64,000 nucleotides of DNA from Methylovulum sp. (GTDB taxonomy: Bacteria > Pseudomonadota > Gammaproteobacteria > Methylococcales > Methylomonadaceae), in the NCBI RefSeq assembly GCF_028687615.1, contig NZ_JAQTZU010000007.1, positions 93,447-157,446 on the forward strand, read 5' to 3'. Under the pieces are notes generated by a model that worked only from the letters and a program-made list of their open reading frames with translations, was not told where the DNA came from and did not search any database. The position numbers were made by a program, and so were the translations under genes. Positions 31,419 to 41,862 of this stretch are shown here, piece after piece. Within the stretch, counting starts at the first letter, position 1; each line of letters begins with the position of its first letter.

Positions 31419-33080
31419 ATGAGTGAAGTTAATTTATCCGTTTTACCCAAAACCGGTTTGGCCGGTTTGAAAGAAAATTGGCGCAGTGATTTGCTGTCGG
31501 GTTTTCTGGTTTTTTTGATTGCCATGCCTTTGTGCCTTGGCATTTCTATGGCTTCCGGTTTTCCGCCGTCGGCAGGCATCATTTCGGCGGTGATCGGTGG
31601 TGTGTTGGTTTCGCGTATCAACGGCTCGTTCGTCACCATCAATGGCCCGGCGGCGGGTTTGATCGTCGTGGTGTTGGGTGCGGTGCAAGAGTTGGGCGAA
31701 GGCGATGCGATGGCGGGTTACCGCTATACCTTGGCGGCGATTGTGATAGCCAGCGCGTTCCAAGTTTTGATGGGCTATTTTAAATCAGGCCGCCTCAGTT
31801 CGTTTTTTCCGGCTTCGGTAGTCCACGGTATGTTGGCGGCTATCGGCATCATTATCATGGCGAAACAAATCCATGTGGTGTTGGGTAATGCACCGGAAAA
31901 AGGCAGCAGTCTGTTTTCGACGATTGCCCAAATACCGCATAGCCTGATCAATATGAACCATGAAATAGCCATTATCGGTTTTTCGGGGTTGGCTATTTTG
32001 ATCCTTTGGTCTGTTGTAAAGAACAAGTATTTAAAAATGATTCCCGCGCCGCTGATCGTCGTGTTGGTGGGTATCGGCCTGGGTAAACTGTTCGATCTTG
32101 ACCACGAGCACATCTATCTGTTTTTGCCTGACGCGACGTTTTTGCCGCATCATGAAGAAACCGTCGGGCCGAAATTTTTAGTGTCCATTTCCGACAATTT
32201 TATGTCCAGCTTTTATTTCCCTGACTTTTCTAAAGTCGCCACCTTGGAGTTTTGGGAAGCGGTGGTCAGCATTTGCTTGGTCGGCAGTTTGGAAAGCCTG
32301 TTGAGTGCGATGGCGGTTGACAAGTTAGACCCGTATAAACGCCAATCAAATTTGGATAAGGACTTGATGGCGGTGGGTACGGGTAATTTGGCGGCGGGTC
32401 TGGTCGGTGGCCTGCCGATGATCGCAGAAATTGTCCGCAGTTCCGCCAACGTCACTAACGGCGCGAAAACCAGTTGGGCGAACTTCTTTCATGGCTTGTT
32501 CTTATTGATTTTTGTCGTGGTGTTCCCGCGTTTGATCCACAGCATTCCCTTGGCGGCTTTGGCTTCCTTATTGGTGTTCACGGGCTTTCGTTTGGCTTCG
32601 CCAAAAGAATTTGGCAAAGTGTTTGAATTGGGTAAAGAACAGTTTTTTATGTTCGTCATCACTATTATCGGCGTGATCGCCACCGATTTGTTGATTGGTG
32701 TTGCTATTGGTATTGTCGTCAAGTTGCTGATCCATATCAGCCGTGGCGTTAAGTTGAACAATTTGTTCAAAATCCATTTTGAAATCCAACAACCTGACAG
32801 CAACACCGTGTTGGTGAAAATCAGCGGGGCGGCCATTTTCTCCAACTTCATGGCGTTAAAAGATGCGATGATGGCTGTGGAACCAGGCAAGATGGTTATT
32901 TTCCAGTTAAACGATGCCTATTTGCTTGACCATAGCGTCATGGAATTCATGCACCATTTTCAGCACGACTATGAAGCGCAAGGTGGAAAGTGTGACTTTT
33001 ACGGTCTGGAATATCATGATGCCTACTCAAACCATCCGTTAGCGGCACGCAAGCAAAAAATGGTTTCTGGATATAGCTAG
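31419..33080 (+). CDS. SulP family inorganic anion transporter
   Basis: GLAGLKENWRSDLLSGFLVFLIAMPLCLGISMASGFPPSAGIISAVIGG; multi-TM; C-terminal STAS-like region. Confidence 0.9.
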   Translation: MSEVNLSVLPKTGLAGLKENWRSDLLSGFLVFLIAMPLCLGISMASGFPPSAGIISAVIGGVLVSRINGSFVTINGPAAGLIVVVLGAVQELGEGDAMAGYRYTLAAIVIASAFQVLMGYFKSGRLSSFFPASVVHGMLAAIGIIIMAKQIHVVLGNAPEKGSSLFSTIAQIPHSLINMNHEIAIIGFSGLAILILWSVVKNKYLKMIPAPLIVVLVGIGLGKLFDLDHEHIYLFLPDATFLPHHEETVGPKFLVSISDNFMSSFYFPDFSKVATLEFWEAVVSICLVGSLESLLSAMAVDKLDPYKRQSNLDKDLMAVGTGNLAAGLVGGLPMIAEIVRSSANVTNGAKTSWANFFHGLFLLIFVVVFPRLIHSIPLAALASLLVFTGFRLASPKEFGKVFELGKEQFFMFVITIIGVIATDLLIGVAIGIVVKLLIHISRGVKLNNLFKIHFEIQQPDSNTVLVKISGAAIFSNFMALKDAMMAVEPGKMVIFQLNDAYLLDHSVMEFMHHFQHDYEAQGGKCDFYGLEYHDAYSNHPLAARKQKMVSGYS

Positions 33081-33089
33081 AAACAAGGG

Positions 33090-33121
33090 ATTGGGCTTTG
33101 ATGCATGCATCAAAGCCCAAT
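33090..33121. terminator. Perfect 32-bp palindrome just downstream of SulP
   Basis: ATTGGGCTTTGATGCA|TGCATCAAAGCCCAAT; no convincing T-run, so function uncertain. Confidence 0.5.
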
Positions 33122-33314
33122 TCATCCGGTCTATGCCATCACAATTGTAGTGCCGGGGTCTTCCAAAGACTGGCTTATGAGATTCATATCCCGGCAATGC
33201 CCATACTCAGGGGCAAGCACTTCGTGTCGCCTTTCGTAAGCTTTTAAGCATACGCCATACGCCCCCATCACATCACTTAAGTAGTGAAAACCAGAAAAAA
33301 ACAGGTAAAACCAT

Positions 33315-34034
33315 ATGAAAAAAATTAAACGTTTGGCAATGATCATTATGTGTTTGGACATAATGTTCTTATCATCTACAGCAATGGCGGATGATGGCAA
33401 TTTAGTTGAAAATGACGGCAGTTGGCTGCAAATGGTCGGCGAAGGCAGTTTAAAAATCCTCGATCCAAGATTGGAAAAAACCCGTATCTGGCTGGAAGGG
33501 CAGTCCCGTTACGATGGTGATTTCAGCCATTGGTATCAAGGTTTGGCGCGGGCCGCCATCGGGTATTCGCTGAGTGAGCACGCCACAGTTTGGGCCGGTT
33601 ATACTTGGTTGCCCACCCAAAACCTTCCTGCTAATAAATTTGTTTCCGAACAAGATGTGTGGCCTGGTTTCCGTTATGTGTTGCCGACCAGTTTCGGTAC
33701 CTTGTCCTATAGGATACTGATTGAAAGCAATTTTTTACAGGATAGCAATGTGCGTGTCCGGCCACGGCAGATGTTGCGTTTCATGCACCCTATGGCATTT
33801 GAGCCGCGCTTGAGCCTGATCGCTTGGGATGAACTTTTTATCCGTGCCAATTCCACGCCTTACGGCGGCCAATCCGGTTTTGACCAAAACCGTGCTTTTG
33901 CGGGTCTGGGCTGGACGTTTAATAAAAACGTGCGTACTGAATTGGGTTATTTGAACCAATATTTGGATGATGCCTCGCATACCAACAATACCATGCACAA
34001 TTTGGTCATGGGTTCTATCTTTATTAATTTCTAA
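33315..34034 (+). CDS. DUF2490-like outer membrane/secreted protein
   Basis: Signal peptide; EKTRIWLEGQSRYDGDFSHWYQGLARAAIGYSLSEHATVWAGYTW. Confidence 0.7.
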   Translation: MKKIKRLAMIIMCLDIMFLSSTAMADDGNLVENDGSWLQMVGEGSLKILDPRLEKTRIWLEGQSRYDGDFSHWYQGLARAAIGYSLSEHATVWAGYTWLPTQNLPANKFVSEQDVWPGFRYVLPTSFGTLSYRILIESNFLQDSNVRVRPRQMLRFMHPMAFEPRLSLIAWDELFIRANSTPYGGQSGFDQNRAFAGLGWTFNKNVRTELGYLNQYLDDASHTNNTMHNLVMGSIFINF

Positions 34035-34337
34035 CAAGCTTAGGCGATTTCCAAGAATGAATGCACTGAATGCACTCAAATCACGCAGGTTTTTTGTTCA
34101 TTTTCAACGACTGCAAGGATGCCACCACAAGGGTGGTTTATGGACGGAGCGGTTGCCGAGGCGTAAAAATAGGCGCATAGCAAGCTATGTAACTATTTTT
34201 ACAACGCAGACGCTGTTCATGGATGAACAAGGATCGCGGGAGGCAGGACGCCGTAAGCGACAAATAAACAAAAAGACCAGTGAGTTGGGTATATTCTTCG
34301 CCGGAAATCGCCTTAGTGTTGGACACGGACAGAAACC

Positions 34338-34487
34338 TTGCGCATTCTCTGTATTTTAGTGCTAATTGTTATCACGCTACTCGAAATTGGCCCGATACCG
34401 ATTTCTGGAATCATGTTGCTTTGGATTGTGCTGTTTCGGCCTAAGTGGTTTTATCAACTGGTGCAAAAAATATACAAAATAAAATAA
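34338..34487 (+). CDS. Possible 49-aa small membrane protein (TTG start), absent from the ORF track
   Basis: MRILCILVLIVITLLEIGPIPISGIMLLWIVLFRPKWFYQLVQKIYKIK*. Confidence 0.45.
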   Translation: MRILCILVLIVITLLEIGPIPISGIMLLWIVLFRPKWFYQLVQKIYKIK

Positions 34488-34815
34488 GTCCGTGTCTGCC
34501 ATACCCTCAGTGGTCAAGTTTTCTTTTTGGGGGCGAGGTCATCTTGACCGCAACCAGTAGGCAGGATGCCTTTATTAAGGGGGCGGCAAACCCGCCAAGC
34601 CGCCGACCAATCGGAGCGCGTACCCTTCAGTATCTTACTCACCATCATGGCTGGCACCCTCCAAATGTTCGGACAAGTTGTAGCAGGTGTAGTTGAGGGG
34701 GGGCTGATCAGGTATCCTATGTATCTTTGCTTCGTTATCATATCCCTTAAAATATGCTATTTTGCCCAGGGTAGCGAAAGTCTTATATTTATGTACACAT
34801 AATTTGGAGTTAGAA

Positions 34816-36468
34816 ATGATTCAGTTGAAAAAGAATCCGGCTTTTGCCGGCCCGGAAGGCCCGGTGGTATTGGTGATTATGGATGGGGTAGGCATTGGTA
34901 AAAATCCTGAAAGCGATTTTGTGAAACAGGCAAATACGCCGAATCTCGACTGGCTGCATGACAATGCCCTGTATACCGAGTTGCAAGCGCATGGCGTGGC
35001 GGTAGGACTGCCGGATGACGGGGATATGGGCAATTCGGAAGTGGGGCATAATGCCATCGGCTGCGGTCGTATCTTTGAACAAGGCGCGGCCTTGGTCGGC
35101 AAGGCGATAGCGTCGGGCGCGATGTATGCCGACGGTTCCGTCTGGCAAGAACTGATAGCTAACGTCAACGCCAAATCGTCTACCTTGCATTTTATCGGGT
35201 TGTTGTCGGACGGCAATGTCCATTCCAATATCAACCATTTGGAATCCATGTTACGCATGGCGAAAGCGCAGGGTGTAAAAAAAGCACGTATCCATGCCTT
35301 GATTGACGGACGCGACGTGCCGCCAACTTCCGCACTGGAATATATTGACCGTTTCGATGCGTTCTTGAATGACATCAATGCCGATGGCACTGTCGATTAT
35401 TGCGTGGCCTCCGGTGGCGGGCGTATGAACATCACGATGGACCGTTATGATGCCAATTGGGATATGGTCAAACGCGGCTGGGCAACCCATGTCAAAGCTG
35501 AAGGCCGGATGTTTGCGTCGATGAAAACAGCGGTGGAAACCTTCCGTAGCGAAAATCCAGGCATTTTAGATCAGGATTTGCCCGCGTTTGTTATTGAACG
35601 CGACGGGCAGGCGGTAGGGCCGATTATGGATGGCGACAGCGTCATTTTCTTTAATTTCCGTGGCGACCGCGCCTTGGAAATTACCAAGGCTTTTGAAGCC
35701 GATGAGTTAAAAGAATTTGACCGTGGCGGCAAACCGGATGTGCTATACGCGGGCATGATGCAGTATGACGGCGATTTGGGCGTTCCAGCCCGTTATCTGG
35801 TTACGCCGCCAGCGATTGACCGCACCATGAGCGAATATCTCTCGAATGCAGGTGTCAAGCAATTGGCTATTTCAGAAACCCAAAAATATGGTCACGTCAC
35901 CTATTTTTTCAACGGCAATAACTCTGGTAAATTTGCGACCGAGACATGGCAAGAAATTCCGTCCGATGTCTGTCCGTTCGAGGATGCGCCACGGATGAAA
36001 GCGGATGAAATCACCGATGCCGTGGTGCAGGCGATTGAAAGCGGCGACTATCAATTTATCCGCCTGAATTTCCCGAATGGCGACATGGTGGGCCATACGG
36101 GCGTGGTGGGCGCGGTCAAATTGGCGGTTGAAGCGGTGGATGAAAGTGTCGGCAGGATTATGGACGCGTTGAAGAAAGCCAATGGGATTATGGTTTGCTC
36201 GGCTGATCATGGCAATGCGGACGATATGTGCGAACTGGATAAAAAAACGGGCGCATTGGTATTGGACGGGCAAGGCAGATGTAAACCCAAGACGGCGCAT
36301 TCGTTAAATCCGGTGCCCGGCATTGTTTACGATCCGTCCGGGGCAGCTAACGCCCGTTTGGCGGATGTGCTGGGAGCGGGCATTGCCAACCTGTCGGCGA
36401 CCTGCATCACCTTGTTGGGCTTTGAACCGCCCGAAGATTATGCGGCGAGTATTGTGGAAGTCGGTTGA
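34816..36468 (+). CDS. gpmI: 2,3-bisphosphoglycerate-independent phosphoglycerate mutase
   Basis: VVLVIMDGVGIGKNPE; DDGDMGNSEVGHNAIGCGR; HALIDGRDVPPTSA. Confidence 0.96.
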   Translation: MIQLKKNPAFAGPEGPVVLVIMDGVGIGKNPESDFVKQANTPNLDWLHDNALYTELQAHGVAVGLPDDGDMGNSEVGHNAIGCGRIFEQGAALVGKAIASGAMYADGSVWQELIANVNAKSSTLHFIGLLSDGNVHSNINHLESMLRMAKAQGVKKARIHALIDGRDVPPTSALEYIDRFDAFLNDINADGTVDYCVASGGGRMNITMDRYDANWDMVKRGWATHVKAEGRMFASMKTAVETFRSENPGILDQDLPAFVIERDGQAVGPIMDGDSVIFFNFRGDRALEITKAFEADELKEFDRGGKPDVLYAGMMQYDGDLGVPARYLVTPPAIDRTMSEYLSNAGVKQLAISETQKYGHVTYFFNGNNSGKFATETWQEIPSDVCPFEDAPRMKADEITDAVVQAIESGDYQFIRLNFPNGDMVGHTGVVGAVKLAVEAVDESVGRIMDALKKANGIMVCSADHGNADDMCELDKKTGALVLDGQGRCKPKTAHSLNPVPGIVYDPSGAANARLADVLGAGIANLSATCITLLGFEPPEDYAASIVEVG

Positions 36469-36547
36469 GACTTCCGGGTGGCGGGACCGACAAGGTGATT
36501 TTCGAGAAAGAACAGACCATCAAAAATCTGATTGGTAGAATAACTAA

Positions 36548-36880
36548 AGTCCACGAAAATCACGAAAGGCACGAAAACTTAACAACCACCTGCTAAAAGC
36601 AGGTGGGTTAGCGCGGGACACAGAGGACTAAAGTCCACCCAGATTGTGTCCCGCGCTGTCGAGTTGTTTTTTTGAACCTTGATGCTAAAGCTAACCGGCT
36701 AAAACCGATGGTTTTAACCTTAAGGATGGAAATAACTTGGAGACGTTTTTTTCGTGTTTTTTGTGTCTTTCGTGGACAGATTTTTTGGGTAAATTCATCG
36801 CAGCTCAGAGGTTGTGGTGAGGTAAGAACCCCAACAATCCCAAATGCAACCTTCGTTGGGGTTCCTGTAGTCACCCCAAC
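36548..36880. repeat. Cluster of intergenic inverted repeats
   Basis: GTCCACGAAAatCACGAAAggCACGAAAAC with inverted counterpart near 36747-36780; CACCTGCTaaaAGCAGGTG; GCGCGGGACACA/TGTGTCCCGCGC; ACCCCAAC/GTTGGGGT. Confidence 0.75.
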
Positions 36881-36916
36881 CCACAGATCTTTTTATAGAT
36901 AAAATACGGTGACATT

Positions 36917-37906
36917 TTGGACTTAAAACCCGATACCAGCATGATCATGAAATGCGTCGCTTATAAACACGGCGTCAGCCAGGGGGATGTCACCATTGAA
37001 GACATCAGCGAAGCCGTCAAACAACCGGATACGTTTGTCTGGCTGGGCTTGCGTGAGCCAGACACCGAATTACTGCTGAAAATCCAAGAAGAATTTAGCC
37101 TGCATGAATTATCCATAGAAGATGCCTGCACCGCGCATCAGCGGCCCAAAATAGAAGAATACGGTGATTCGATATTTATAGTGTTGCACACCGCCAGCTT
37201 GACCGAAGACAGTGTTGATTTTGGCGAAACCCATATTTTTGTCGGCACCCACTTTGTCGTGACGGTTAGGCACGGTTCCTTGCTCGACCACCATAAAATC
37301 AGGACAAAATGTGAAGCCATACCGCATCAGTTAGCCAAAGGTCCGGGGTTTGTGTTGTACGCGATCATGGATTTCATCGTTGACAATTATGTCCCGGTCA
37401 TTGACGGATTGCAGGCACGTTTTGAACTGCTGGAGCTGGCGATTTTTGAGAACCGCCCCAGCCGTAAAACGATGGAAGATTTATACGAACTAAAGCGCGA
37501 ATTGCTGCTGTTAAAAGGCGCGATCATGCCCGTGATTGATATTTGCAATGAATTGATGCGCTTCCATAGCGGCATCATCCCCAAAGACGTGCGGGTTTAT
37601 TTCCGCGACGTCGCCGACCATATCAAACGCATAGACCAGGCCATTGATAGCACCCGCGAAATGCTGATCTCGGCAATGCACGTCCATTTGACCTTTGAAA
37701 CTGTCAGGCAAAACGAAGTGGTCAAACGGCTGGCGGGCTGGGGGGCGATCCTCGCCATCCCGACGATGGTGTTCAGTTGGTACGGCATGAATTTCAAACA
37801 CATGCCGGAACTGGATTGGGAATATAGTTACCCCTTGGTCGTAGGTGGTGTCATCGTTGGCAGCGCACTGTTATTCCTGCGTTTGAGGCGGGCCAGATGG
37901 TTGTGA
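36917..37906 (+). CDS. CorA/ZntB-family divalent cation transporter
   Basis: C-terminal YGMNFKHMPELDWEYSYPLV with GMN motif and two TM helices. Confidence 0.9.
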   Translation: MDLKPDTSMIMKCVAYKHGVSQGDVTIEDISEAVKQPDTFVWLGLREPDTELLLKIQEEFSLHELSIEDACTAHQRPKIEEYGDSIFIVLHTASLTEDSVDFGETHIFVGTHFVVTVRHGSLLDHHKIRTKCEAIPHQLAKGPGFVLYAIMDFIVDNYVPVIDGLQARFELLELAIFENRPSRKTMEDLYELKRELLLLKGAIMPVIDICNELMRFHSGIIPKDVRVYFRDVADHIKRIDQAIDSTREMLISAMHVHLTFETVRQNEVVKRLAGWGAILAIPTMVFSWYGMNFKHMPELDWEYSYPLVVGGVIVGSALLFLRLRRARWL

Positions 37907-40141
37907 TTGGCCGCTTTGAACGTCGCTGACTGATGCTATGTCCGAATAAAACCGGACTTTTCCCGTTTCTATGTCGTACATGCCGCCAACAATACCAATT
38001 TCCCCGCTTTCTAACATGCCATTGAGCAAGGGGCTGCGGGTTTTAATGTGCTCGACGGTCAACAACACATTTTTATCCGCCACTAACTGCACCAATCCGT
38101 AATCGTCCGCCGTAATGTCACAACCCGTTTCGGCTTGCACCGCCGCCACGGCGGGTTGGATTTTCTCCAGCAAGCCCGTGAGATGGTCGAGCTGGACATG
38201 GTTGCAAGCCCCTTTGATCGCACCGCAGTGTGAGTGCCCCAATACCACAATCAGTTTGGAACCGGATATTTTGCAGGCAAATTCCATGCTGCCAAGGATG
38301 TCGTCGTTGATGATATTGCCCGCCACCCGTGCGCTGAATATGTCACCTAAGCCTTGGTCGAAAATCAGTTCGACCGAGGTGCGTGAATCCATACAACTTA
38401 AAATAATCGCGATGGGGAATTGGCCTTGGCGGGTGTCGTTGACTTGTTCCAATAAGTTGCGGTTGGATTCCAGGTTATTGACGAAATGTTCGTTGCCCTC
38501 CTTGAGTATTTCCAGCACTTTGGCAGGGGTCAACGATTGCTGCGAATCTAGCGTCTGTGGCCTGGCGTTGGTCACCGGCGGCAATGGGCCGTAACCGCGC
38601 AGGTTTTGCAAGGTCAATTCGATGTGCCTAAGAGGTGCTTCCTGGCGGAAGTTTTCGATCATTTCATAAACGTCATAATCAATGTATTTTGAGCGCGTGG
38701 CGTCAATGACGACTTGTGAATATGCCGGCAAGTCTTGAAAAGTTTGCTGGATATTGGCTTTGTTCAGGAAGGAGACGTGTTCGGACAAGCGCAGGATGAT
38801 CTTATTGCCGATGCGCATTTCTTGGAAATATAGCGAGCTTTTATAGTTTTCCAGCAGTATCGAAATCAGTGCGGTACTTAAACCAATGGCTAAACCGAGC
38901 AAAATATCCGTCAACACCATGCCCAGAATCGTCGCCCAAAAGGGGATGAAATGGTAAACACCGGCGCGGTACATATTTTTAAAAATTTGCGGACGCGCCA
39001 TTTTGTAAGCGACAACGATCAGGATCGCGGCAAGGCAGGCCAGCGGGATTTTATGCAGCAATTCGGGGATCAGGATCACGGTCAGCAACAGCAAAAGGCC
39101 ATGCAGGAAAGCCGAGGCTTGGGTCTTCGCACCGGATTGGAGATTGAAAGAACTGCGGACAATCACCTGGGTCATCGGCAAACCTCCCATCAAGCCGGCG
39201 CTGATATTGCCTATGCCTTGCACGATCAATTCGCGGTTGGCGGGCGTGGTGCGTTTATAGCTATCGAGTTTGTCGATGGCTTCCGTTGCAATCAAGGTTT
39301 CCAGGCTGGCGACGATTGCCAGCGTGAACGCAACCAAATACACTTTAGGTTGGGTGATTGCGCCAAAATCAGGGGCGTTGAGTTGTTTGATAAAATCCTG
39401 CATGCTGTCCATGATGGGCAAAATGACTAAATGACCACCGCTTAAGGCCAATTCTGGCGAATGTTCCAGCAAGATTTGGTTAATGGCGACGGCGGCAATA
39501 ACAGAGGCTAAAACCCCTGGGAACAACTGGAAAAAGCGGTGACGTTTGATGAACGGCAATTCCCAAGCAATCAGGATCACCAGCGAGATGAAAGCAATGA
39601 ACATCGCGGTGGGCGAAGTGAATTCGAGCATGTGCAACAATTCACTGAACGATGAATAGTTATCCGACTGCACGAACCTGAAATCACCTTCAAAATCACG
39701 GTCATAACCTAGGGCATGGGGGATTTGTTTAAGAAACAGGATAATGCCGATGCCGGACAACATGCCGTTGATGACCGAGGACGGGAAATAATAAGAAATG
39801 ACCCCCGCCCGAATCACGCCCATCAGGATTTGCAGGCAGCCTGCGAGGATGACCGCCAGCAAAAACGCATGGAATCCTAAATCTTGTATTGACGACAGCA
39901 CCATGACCGCAAGCCCCGTAGCGGCTCCGCTGATGCCCAGCGCGGAACCGCTCAATGGTGCGACGACCATGCCGCCGATGATGCCGGTGATCAAACCGGA
40001 AAACAGCGGTGCGCCAGAAGCCAAGGCGATGCCCAGCGATAGCGGCACGGCGACCAGAAATACGGCGACCCCGGCGGGGACGTCATCTTTCAGATTGGCG
40101 AAGACATTGCCATTGAATGTGGCGCGGTGTTTGTCAAGCAT
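37871..40141 (-). CDS. SulP transporter fused to a beta-carbonic anhydrase
   Basis: N-terminal SulP (from MLDKHRATFNGNVFANLKDDVPAGVAVFLVAVPLSLG); C-terminal SCMDSRTSVELIFDQGLGDIFSARVAGN...VVLGHSHCGA. Confidence 0.92.
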   Translation of the reverse strand: MLDKHRATFNGNVFANLKDDVPAGVAVFLVAVPLSLGIALASGAPLFSGLITGIIGGMVVAPLSGSALGISGAATGLAVMVLSSIQDLGFHAFLLAVILAGCLQILMGVIRAGVISYYFPSSVINGMLSGIGIILFLKQIPHALGYDRDFEGDFRFVQSDNYSSFSELLHMLEFTSPTAMFIAFISLVILIAWELPFIKRHRFFQLFPGVLASVIAAVAINQILLEHSPELALSGGHLVILPIMDSMQDFIKQLNAPDFGAITQPKVYLVAFTLAIVASLETLIATEAIDKLDSYKRTTPANRELIVQGIGNISAGLMGGLPMTQVIVRSSFNLQSGAKTQASAFLHGLLLLLTVILIPELLHKIPLACLAAILIVVAYKMARPQIFKNMYRAGVYHFIPFWATILGMVLTDILLGLAIGLSTALISILLENYKSSLYFQEMRIGNKIILRLSEHVSFLNKANIQQTFQDLPAYSQVVIDATRSKYIDYDVYEMIENFRQEAPLRHIELTLQNLRGYGPLPPVTNARPQTLDSQQSLTPAKVLEILKEGNEHFVNNLESNRNLLEQVNDTRQGQFPIAIILSCMDSRTSVELIFDQGLGDIFSARVAGNIINDDILGSMEFACKISGSKLIVVLGHSHCGAIKGACNHVQLDHLTGLLEKIQPAVAAVQAETGCDITADDYGLVQLVADKNVLLTVEHIKTRSPLLNGMLESGEIGIVGGMYDIETGKVRFYSDIASVSDVQSGQSQPSGPPQTQE

Positions 40142-40169
40142 GGTGCGGTATCCTTTTCCAGATGTCGGA

Positions 40170-41756
40170 TCAACTTTTGATAATGATGGTTTGATGTTCA
40201 CGTATTTTTTCTTTTCCATATAAATCAACCAGCTCTACACTGATATTGTCGTCTGTTGCGGCGATCAGGAACTCCTCCAGGGTTTCCATAATGTCATGGT
40301 CGATAAACTGGGCCCTGCTGGCATCAATGGTGACGTTGCTATTGGCGGGAATATGCAAAATCAGTTTTCTGAGCAAAGCCTTATTGATGAACGACACGTC
40401 TTTGTTCAAGCGTAAAGTGAGCTTGCCACCCTCTTGAATCAAGGTGATGGCGGTGTGGTAATCGGCTTTGATGACAAAAAACAGGCCAATGACCAAACCT
40501 ATCGCCATGCCTATCAACAAGTCCGTAACCAAAATCGCCATGACGGTTATGGCAAAAGGTAAGAATTGGTTCATGCCTTTTTGGTAAAAATGCTTAAAAA
40601 TACTGGGGTTGGCAAGTTTAAAACCGGTATGTAGCAAAATCGCCGACAAACAGGCCAGCGGGATAAAGTTTAAATAGTAGGCCAGATAAACGATGCTTAA
40701 CAACAAAAACAGGCCGTGGCTGAAACTGGCAATGCGGGTTTTGCCGCCCGCATTGATATTGGCGGCGCTGCGGACAATCACCGCCGTGATCGGCAATCCG
40801 CCCAGCAAACCGCTAAGGATGTTGCCGACACCTTGCGCCTTTAGCTCACGGTTAGTCGGCGCCAGCCGTTTCATCGGGTCGAGCTTGTCGGTCGCCTCCA
40901 GGCTTAATAAGGTTTCCAGGCTGGCGATGATGGCGATGGTGGCCGCCGTCATATAAACCTTTGGATTCACCAAATGCACTAAATAGCTGCTGTCGGGCAG
41001 TGCCAAATAAGTGAAAAAATCACTGGGTTTTGCCGATATGGGCAAATTGACCAAATGTTTATCAGTCACCGCCCACTCAGGTGCATACTGGGTGCTGAGC
41101 AAATGGTAGCCCACGCCCCAGACGACGGCGACCAATGCGCCGGGTATTGATTTTAAAACTGGCAGGCGTTTTATCAACGGTGTCGTCCACAGGATCAACA
41201 GCAATAAAGCGACGGAACTGATGATAACCGCGCCCGGGGTGACGCCATTGAATGCGGCAAAAAATTCTTGCAAGCTAGACCTAGCGGTTTCATTCATATA
41301 ACTTTCATCGCCCTCGAAGCTGGTATCGTAACCCGTGGCGTGGGGCAACTGTTTGATAATCAAGATTAAGCCTATCGCCGCCAACATGCCTTCAATGACG
41401 GAGACAGGGAAAAAAGCCCCGATGATGCCCGCCCTCAAATACCCCAAGGCGAGCTGGATCATGCCCGCCAACACCCCGGCGACCAGCAGGGCCTGGAAGC
41501 TGCCCAAGGTTTCGATGGCGGTCAAGACAATGACGGTAAGGCCAGCCGCCGGGCCGGACACGCACAATTGCGAGCCGCTCAGCCACGACACCACCAAGCC
41601 GCCCACCAAACCTGCAATCAGGCCGGAAAATAAGGGTGCACCGGAAGCCAGGGCGATGCCTAAGCACAGCGGCAAGGCGACCAGAAACACGACAATACCT
41701 GCCGGAATATCGTCTTTTAAATGCTGTAAATAATACCGGGTGTGTTTGTGTATCAT
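40170..41756 (-). CDS. SulP family inorganic anion transporter
   Basis: LKDDIPAGIVVFLVALPLCLGIALASGAPLFSGLIAGLVGG; C-terminal STAS-like region. Confidence 0.9.
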   Translation of the reverse strand: MIHKHTRYYLQHLKDDIPAGIVVFLVALPLCLGIALASGAPLFSGLIAGLVGGLVVSWLSGSQLCVSGPAAGLTVIVLTAIETLGSFQALLVAGVLAGMIQLALGYLRAGIIGAFFPVSVIEGMLAAIGLILIIKQLPHATGYDTSFEGDESYMNETARSSLQEFFAAFNGVTPGAVIISSVALLLLILWTTPLIKRLPVLKSIPGALVAVVWGVGYHLLSTQYAPEWAVTDKHLVNLPISAKPSDFFTYLALPDSSYLVHLVNPKVYMTAATIAIIASLETLLSLEATDKLDPMKRLAPTNRELKAQGVGNILSGLLGGLPITAVIVRSAANINAGGKTRIASFSHGLFLLLSIVYLAYYLNFIPLACLSAILLHTGFKLANPSIFKHFYQKGMNQFLPFAITVMAILVTDLLIGMAIGLVIGLFFVIKADYHTAITLIQEGGKLTLRLNKDVSFINKALLRKLILHIPANSNVTIDASRAQFIDHDIMETLEEFLIAATDDNISVELVDLYGKEKIREHQTIIIKS

Positions 41757-41862
41757 GTCATCGCTCCTGAAATGTATGGGGGATTATGTCCGTTGCGGGA
41801 CAGACCATTGCCACCGAGTGAAATCATCTTAATGTGTAAACCTTTCAAGTACCTTTCAACCC

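Noticed and set aside
36548-36790. CACGAAA-type repeats considered as a CRISPR array
   Set aside because: Repeats are inverted and irregular, no uniform repeat-spacer pattern, no cas genes in the window
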